From Coenobita brevimanus (Eukaryota > Arthropoda > Malacostraca > Decapoda > Coenobitidae): a DNA stretch of 64,000 bases. Below the pieces are notes generated by a model, which worked only from the letters and a program-made list of their open reading frames with translations, ran no database searches and was not told the DNA's origin. A program made the position numbers and the translations under genes. Position 1 is the stretch's first letter, and each line of letters begins with the position of its first letter. Positions 59,272-64,000 of this stretch are shown here, piece by piece. The stretch spans positions 427,001-491,000 of the forward strand of contig CM064664.1 in the NCBI GenBank assembly GCA_032717465.1. Reading direction: 5' to 3'.

Positions 59272-59460
59272 TTAACCCCTTAGTTCCCAGAGTTGCTCCA
59301 TGAGGGATTTTGCTGGAAGGGTGCTAGGTGCACTGCCCTCCACCTATCGGCTCATAGTCGTGAAGCTCATGTGTCCCTACTCGTGGGTTCCCTTCTCTAA
59401 TAAAATTTGAAAAAGCCCAGTTCCGTCCCACACTGAGGACACAGGGCACAAAGAGGTTAA
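59272..59460 (+). mobile_element. 181-bp TTAA MITE, copy A
   Basis: TTAA at 59272-59275 and 59457-59460. Left CCCCTTAGTTCCCAGAG, right (reverse complement) CCTCTTTGTGCCCTGTG. Intact, no coding capacity. It lies 24 bp from copy B in the same orientation. Confidence 0.85.
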
Positions 59461-59651
59461 AGTTGAAACAGTGAGAAACAAACTAGCTAAGCACTATCAC
59501 CACACCTCCAAGCCATGACTGTACTTCATTTTGGCCACCAAGATCCATGATGAGAAGGATGACCACAGCCAATCTGTATCCCAGTGGTCAAGATAATGAG
59601 CCAGTTAGTGATGTGGATATGTACAAGGATAACTCTGATGATGAACTATAG
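59461..59651 (+). pseudogene. hAT transposase, tail
   Basis: A frame ending DNEPVSDVDMYKDNSDDEL then TAG at about 59651 gives an acidic C-terminus. The upstream part has stops. Assigned to the hAT gene by position between MITE A and the hAT 3' end. Confidence 0.45.
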
Positions 59652-60359
59652 CAAGGTAACTGATTAACTGCAGTGTCATAATGATTTACTTGCATACCAA
59701 AAGTTATTGAAATATCATTAGTCCATTACGGTCTACTATTATAGTACAGTCTTTTATTAATACACACTCGCAAGTGATGTCTACAAATCTTTCTTTCAGG
59801 TTTTAACTCAGGCCAAGGGTCTACTGTACAGAAGTCCATTACATTTTTTTTTTTTTTTTTAACCTAAGTGTCACTGTTTTCACTCACTAGAAAATATGTA
59901 GGTTACACATACATAGACAAACGGTATACTGGCACACATACAAACTTGCATAAAAGTTACTCTAATTAATAAAGTATACATAATGATAAAAACATGTAAA
60001 TGAAATTTAAGTGTTGCAGAAAATCCCTTAAAAATTTTGGCGAGTTGCCCCCTTATGTATTAATCCTTATATTGGCTCCAAGGAGAGTGTAAGTTAGTAT
60101 GTTTCATAATAATATATTAATTATCCAGGCAGTATTCATGAAGCATAAATATTATGCTAGTGCTAACCATTTGGTGTCTTACATTTATTTCACTACCATT
60201 GTGGCGAGTTGCCCCCATCTACGACTCATTAATATTATTATGTTAGCTATTACTGTAATCACTCTTAATTATTTTTTTTTCAGTCTGTTCGATCTTGTTT
60301 CAGTGCCACTCAAAATCTATGATACAAAATATTACTGCTTATATTTTTCAGCCTCTTTA
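59652..60359. other. hAT 3' untranslated region
   Basis: AT-rich, no ORF of note. The phrase TGGCGAGTTGCCCCC occurs twice, at about 60038 and 60202. Confidence 0.5.
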
Positions 60360-60448
60360 TGAAAAGACTGTACGATAGTACAGATGCAAGTACGATAATT
60401 TTGACAGGTTTTGTACGATAGTTTGGGCAAATTCACCCGGCAACGCTG
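60360..60448 (-). repeat. hAT right terminal region
   Basis: Inverted counterpart of 25382-25540: ends GGCAACGCTG and carries GTACGATA motifs at about 60372, 60390 and 60414. Confidence 0.85.
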
Positions 60449-60456
60449 CTTTTGGC

Positions 60457-61498
60457 ATGCAGCTATCAGTTTACTTAAGACGAGTTTGTTGCCAGCCATC
60501 CCGGAGGTCAGTCGTGTCTACAGGCTCTCTTGCCTCCAGCCTGTTGTGGGGGACTTGTCCAGGCAACATGCAAACATTGTCGATTCGAGGAATCGTGGTT
60601 TGGTTCTACTGTAGGGCGGGGTATGGATTCATCAAGCATTGGGATATTGGCGCTGAAGTCTTCGTGCACCGCCAGGCTATAGCTGCACCCAGTCCATGAT
60701 ACCTCCAACAATCCCATGGGGATAGTGATGTGGTGGAGTTTTCCATGTTTGGGACTCCTAAGGAACCTGAGGCATGGGATGTTATTTGGCCAGGGGGCAC
60801 AGCCATGTAGGGTTCTCCCCATGAAAGACAGCATTGCCCTGCCCAGCAGCACCAAGCCACAGTCCCTGGTACTCCTGGAGAGGTTAGCTCCATCAGTGAG
60901 ATATGCGTCACAATGGTGAAGGCTTTTTGTACGGTGACAATGGGGCATTATGAGTTCTAAGATCTTTGAGTAGAATGAGTTGCCTCACCTTGCCATCTCT
61001 GAGTGCTTCATTCCTGACGTAAATTCTGCCTTCTGTCGGTGAGAGCGTTGGACCTGAAAGCCGTAGCCTGCTTCCCACTGCCAGACACCACGGAAGCAGC
61101 TGCGGCTGGAAAGCCCACCGAATCAGCACAACTGCTACAAGGAAAACGACCTGGCTCCAGAAAAGTCCATGACCCAGACTCTCATACCTGCCAACTGCCA
61201 CCAGTCATCTGTCCTTGAGGAGGGGCAGAACTCTTTTGACTCCATCTCAATGGCCGAGGTGGCATCAACCAATTCCTCAGCTGAGGTGGACATGGCTGGG
61301 TCCACACATCTTCTAGCTGTGGAGGGCAGCCAATCTCACCCTGTGATCAAGGTTTGCAGGGATCGGCTCGATGTACAGGGATCGCCTCCTGACTCTTGCC
61401 GTCCTCATCGTAGGAGTTTGGGAATTCCACCTTTCCGATGCTGTACGATTTTCTCTGAGCAGATGACCTGGGTGAGGGGGTTCCATCAAGCCTGATTG
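60457..61498 (+). pseudogene. Cold-shock-domain (Y-box-like) sequence, decayed
   Basis: From about 60583 one plus frame encodes a cold-shock domain: VVWFYCRAGYGFIKHW with the RNP1-like GYGFI, then EVFVHRQAIAAPSP with the RNP2-like VFVH, a stop, then DSDVVEFSMFGTPKEPEAWDV and WPGGTAM, equivalent to the GevVeFdvveG.kG.eA.nVtgP end of the domain. Y-box proteins bind RNA and DNA and regulate mRNA. Later fragments (AVACFPLPDTTEAAAAGKP; ORF 61169-61495) are unassigned. With stops and no introns it may be a processed pseudogene or a domain captured by an element. Confidence 0.6.
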
Positions 61499-61689
61499 TC
61501 AGGGAGGAAACGGTACAGGTTACCGATCTTTGTGCCTTCTAATTTGGGCTTCCTAAATCCTTTGTCCCCTAAATTGGCCATCTTGTCTCCTTCCAGTTTT
61601 TTGGTTTCAAACAACTTAGAAACTTATTTGGCCTAATGCCCCTCTAGTGGGTGATGGTCATAAAGACCCAGTGAAGAAGTTTACTTCAC

Positions 61690-62810
61690 GTGAGTGACTG
61701 TGTGTGTGAGTACACCTCCTGGAGCTTGGTGAAAAGGGCAGCACAAACTAAACGGGACTAAATTGAAAGAATGGTTCCTGTTGTCAAAAGAGGGGAAGAA
61801 GAACCCATTCCATGTATCAATATATTTCTATCAATGAATGGGCCCACTGTGTGGTGGATATCTCCCATTCCATGAAGGCACACCCAACCCCGTATGTTCC
61901 CATATATTGACGATCTGTTGGCCACTCCTTGCCTCCTCATGGATGTTTTGCCGTACATAGTTGTGGGAATACATAGTTTGGATTATTTTATATATTAACG
62001 TCATTACTATAAATGCATACATAAGCTTCATATACTGTAATCAATAATTTCGTTCATCTGAAGGACTGCATATTTGAAAGTGTATTTACCAAGTACATAA
62101 TGTTGTGCCCTTTGCAGTGGAGCCTGCTGTAGATTTGAACGTTTTTTCATCAGTCCAGATGGCGTGGCCCCCAAACTAATCCTCCTTACCAGTATATTGC
62201 TGAGCAAACTGCAACCGTCCCTTGCGGTGCTGCTTGATAAGCCTCTCCTTGGCTGGTTGTACTTGGTGATGCAGGCTATCCCCACTGCTGCAGCCACTGC
62301 TTCTCTGTCCACTCACTGATGTCTAGGTTTAGGGCATCACAGATGGTTACTGCATCTGTGAGTGGGTTTTGCTGTGTCATGGATACAATATCTTGGTCCA
62401 GAGCAGGAGCAGTGCAGCATGGTGGTCTATCGAGAGGCAGGCCATCCAGATTACCACTCTCCTCCCTCATCTGGAAGACTTTTGAAACAACTGAAGCTTT
62501 ACTTCATGTTAGTACCCAAGAACTGTTCATACAGTTATTAATAATTCCTCATATGTAGTATCTTCATGTCTATACTTACTTATGGATCCACCTTAGAACT
62601 GTTCTCACGGATATTCTCTTGTTGGAGGCTATGGCATGAACGGACATCCCACTGTCATGTATCCCAGCGATGCAACCTTGTAGTGCTACATGGCTAAATC
62701 TTCTCTCCATCATGAATCCAGCTGATATACTGCTAGTAAAGCTGGCAGCACCGTCAACATCTCGGTTCATAGTGGGAAACCTTACCTCATGAACTTGTCT
62801 CACGTGAAAA
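61690..62810 (-). pseudogene. Tc1/mariner transposase, decayed
   Basis: On the minus strand: helix-turn-helix CIAGIHDSGMSVHAIASNKRIS and VRTVLRWIHK (62700-62580); after a gap, REESGNLDGLPLDRPP and TQQNPLTDAVTICDALNLDIS (62470-62320), the paired-like second HTH; then KQHRKGRLQFAQQY and IWTDEKTF with the first catalytic Asp (about 62155), and near 61980-61800 the IHEEARSGQQIVNIW and VGPFIDRN blocks. Frames change several times and the last catalytic block is not clear. Typical DD34D-type order; inactive. Confidence 0.8.
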
Positions 62811-62819
62811 TGAGTAATT

Positions 62820-64000
62820 AATTACTTCACAATTTCTGGTATTACCTTGCATAATTGTAAAGGTTTTACAGAATTCCATGAGGCTGAAAGAATATACAGG
62901 TGTGTCATCCGGCACATTATCACAATTTACCATGTTAGCATCCTTACAGTAACTACGCCTCCACTCCCCCTCTTTTCCCACAAGTCCTCAACCACTACCT
63001 TAATCAACGGGTATGAGCCGATAACTTTTGCAGATTGTTCTTATAGATATGGTTCACGGATTTACAGAGTTCACACAAACAACAACACGACATCAGGCCA
63101 ATATCATTCACTTTGCCGTAGGTAATGCTTATATGGTAACTGTTATCACTCCCCTCCCCCACCCCCTCCTCCCCCACCTTCTCTGAGCTCGCCCCCTCTG
63201 CCCAACCTCCTCTCAACGGCCAGCACCCCCACTATCAACCCATCTACCTTTCCCTGCTTTTTCTCCCCCTCTCAAGAATAGTAACCTGTCACCTAGAAGC
63301 GACCCACCATGTGTGTACCATGGCTGAGATGGCACTTCCCTTTCTTATGCTCGGAATTGTACATACATCAAGGACCAGAAATGGATGAAGTATAAGAGTG
63401 GCTAGCAGATGGAGCCCCCATGGAGGGTGAGGAGGACTCAGCAGTGACCAAGCTATCAAACCCTTCCCCCCAATTCCCTCAAGGGTCCCCAGTCGCCCTA
63501 CCTTCCACCACAACCCCACTACTCATCTATATTTACAACGCCCTATTCCTGGCTAGAACATCATTTTAACTTCTAAGGAGATATATAATGAAATGCTTTT
63601 ATACTTTAGGTAGGCTATGTTCAGTTGCGGATATATCAAACATAAATACTGCGTCCACCGGCGAGTTGGTGTAATACTCTCTGCATCTGGTTAACACTGA
63701 TATGTATGGAAATTCAGGTTTCGTTTGGTTACTAGGACGAATCGAACACAGTGATCATTGCCACTGTGTACAGTTATGGGTGGTGATATATAAGAAATGT
63801 TCCACCAGAAAATATGCCGATAACTGCATGTCATGATTATGATTTTTAAATTATGTCACACAATACATCCTCTACATAATGGCAGTTATTATGAATTACA
63901 CGGATTTAATGAATGACTTAGTTTCGAGTCATAAACTATGCACAGGTTAACTATTCATCATATAAGTCATAGTTATCAGCTTCCCTAAAACTATCAATGA
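62820..64000. other. No recognised gene
   Basis: A C-rich stretch (63140-63260) and short ORFs on both strands without recognisable domains. No element ends or repeats with partners in this window were noticed. Confidence 0.5.

Larger units (their letters stand above)
25374..60456 (+). mobile_element. hAT transposon expanded to 35 kb by nested insertions
   Basis: The left end begins CAGCGTTGCCAGGCGTACG at 25382 and the right end finishes ...CCCGGCAACGCTG at 60448, an inverted repeat of the CAGnGTTGCC type typical of hAT elements. The subterminal regions also match (repeated TATCGTAC and GTACGATA on both sides). They are flanked by the 8-bp duplication CCTTTGGC (25374-25381) and CTTTTGGC (60449-60456), one mismatch. 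The plus-strand transposase pieces inside lie in the right order: 28363-29208, 33458-33530, 36601-37297, about 56940-57283, 59461-59651. Every gap between pieces is accounted for by another mobile element. Confidence 0.9.

Overview
This is a eukaryotic, repeat-dominated window. It has long dinucleotide microsatellites, multi-exon coding sequence with GT/AG introns, and a dense pile of arthropod-type transposable elements (piggyBac, hAT, Tc1/mariner, pogo/Tigger, Ty3/gypsy, and three kinds of LINE). The combination of microsatellite density and element repertoire suggests an arthropod, most likely a decapod crustacean. That assignment is inference; no species-diagnostic gene was seen.

Layout. 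1-6050: a decayed LINE on the minus strand, split by a 4.56-kb piggyBac element (TTAA at 384-387 and 4951-4954) that itself holds a 752-bp TTAA-flanked insert. 6080-7840: microsatellites, a DR4-rich repeat and the 5' part of a Tigger/pogo element. 7846-13867: a minus-strand Ty3/gypsy element with one LTR, truncated inside integrase. 13868-16250: microsatellites and unrecognised DNA. 16262-19855: the only convincing host gene, the last six exons of an aldo-keto reductase on the minus strand. 20000-21717: unrecognised DNA with a duplication. 21718-24548: a nearly intact RTE-like LINE, minus strand.

25374-60456 is the main structure: one hAT transposon with matching CAGCGTTGCC ends and an 8-bp target duplication (7 of 8 matching), swollen to about 35 kb by nested insertions. 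Its transposase gene is split by (a) a 4.2-kb LINE with a 1258-codon ORF, (b) a 3-kb piggyBac derivative, (c) a Ty3/gypsy element whose integrase is in turn split by two full-size piggyBacs lying tail to tail and sharing one TTAA, and (d) two 181-bp TTAA MITEs, one of which holds a further 1.8-kb insert. One of the tail-to-tail piggyBacs also carries a solo LTR of the same family as the 13.3-13.9 kb LTR, giving five levels of nesting (host, hAT, gypsy, piggyBac, solo LTR).

60457-64000: a decayed cold-shock-domain (Y-box-like) sequence, a decayed Tc1/mariner transposase on the minus strand, and unrecognised DNA.

Apart from the reductase, the ORFs belong to mobile elements or are unassigned, and most carry stops or frameshifts. 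The TTAA sites and rejoining reading frames give a clear order of insertion: hAT first, then the LINE, gypsy and a piggyBac, then the piggyBac pair inside gypsy, then the solo LTR and a LINE fragment inside those piggyBacs. All positions come from reading the sequence by eye. Element boundaries at TTAA and hAT ends are exact to the base; other boundaries are approximate.
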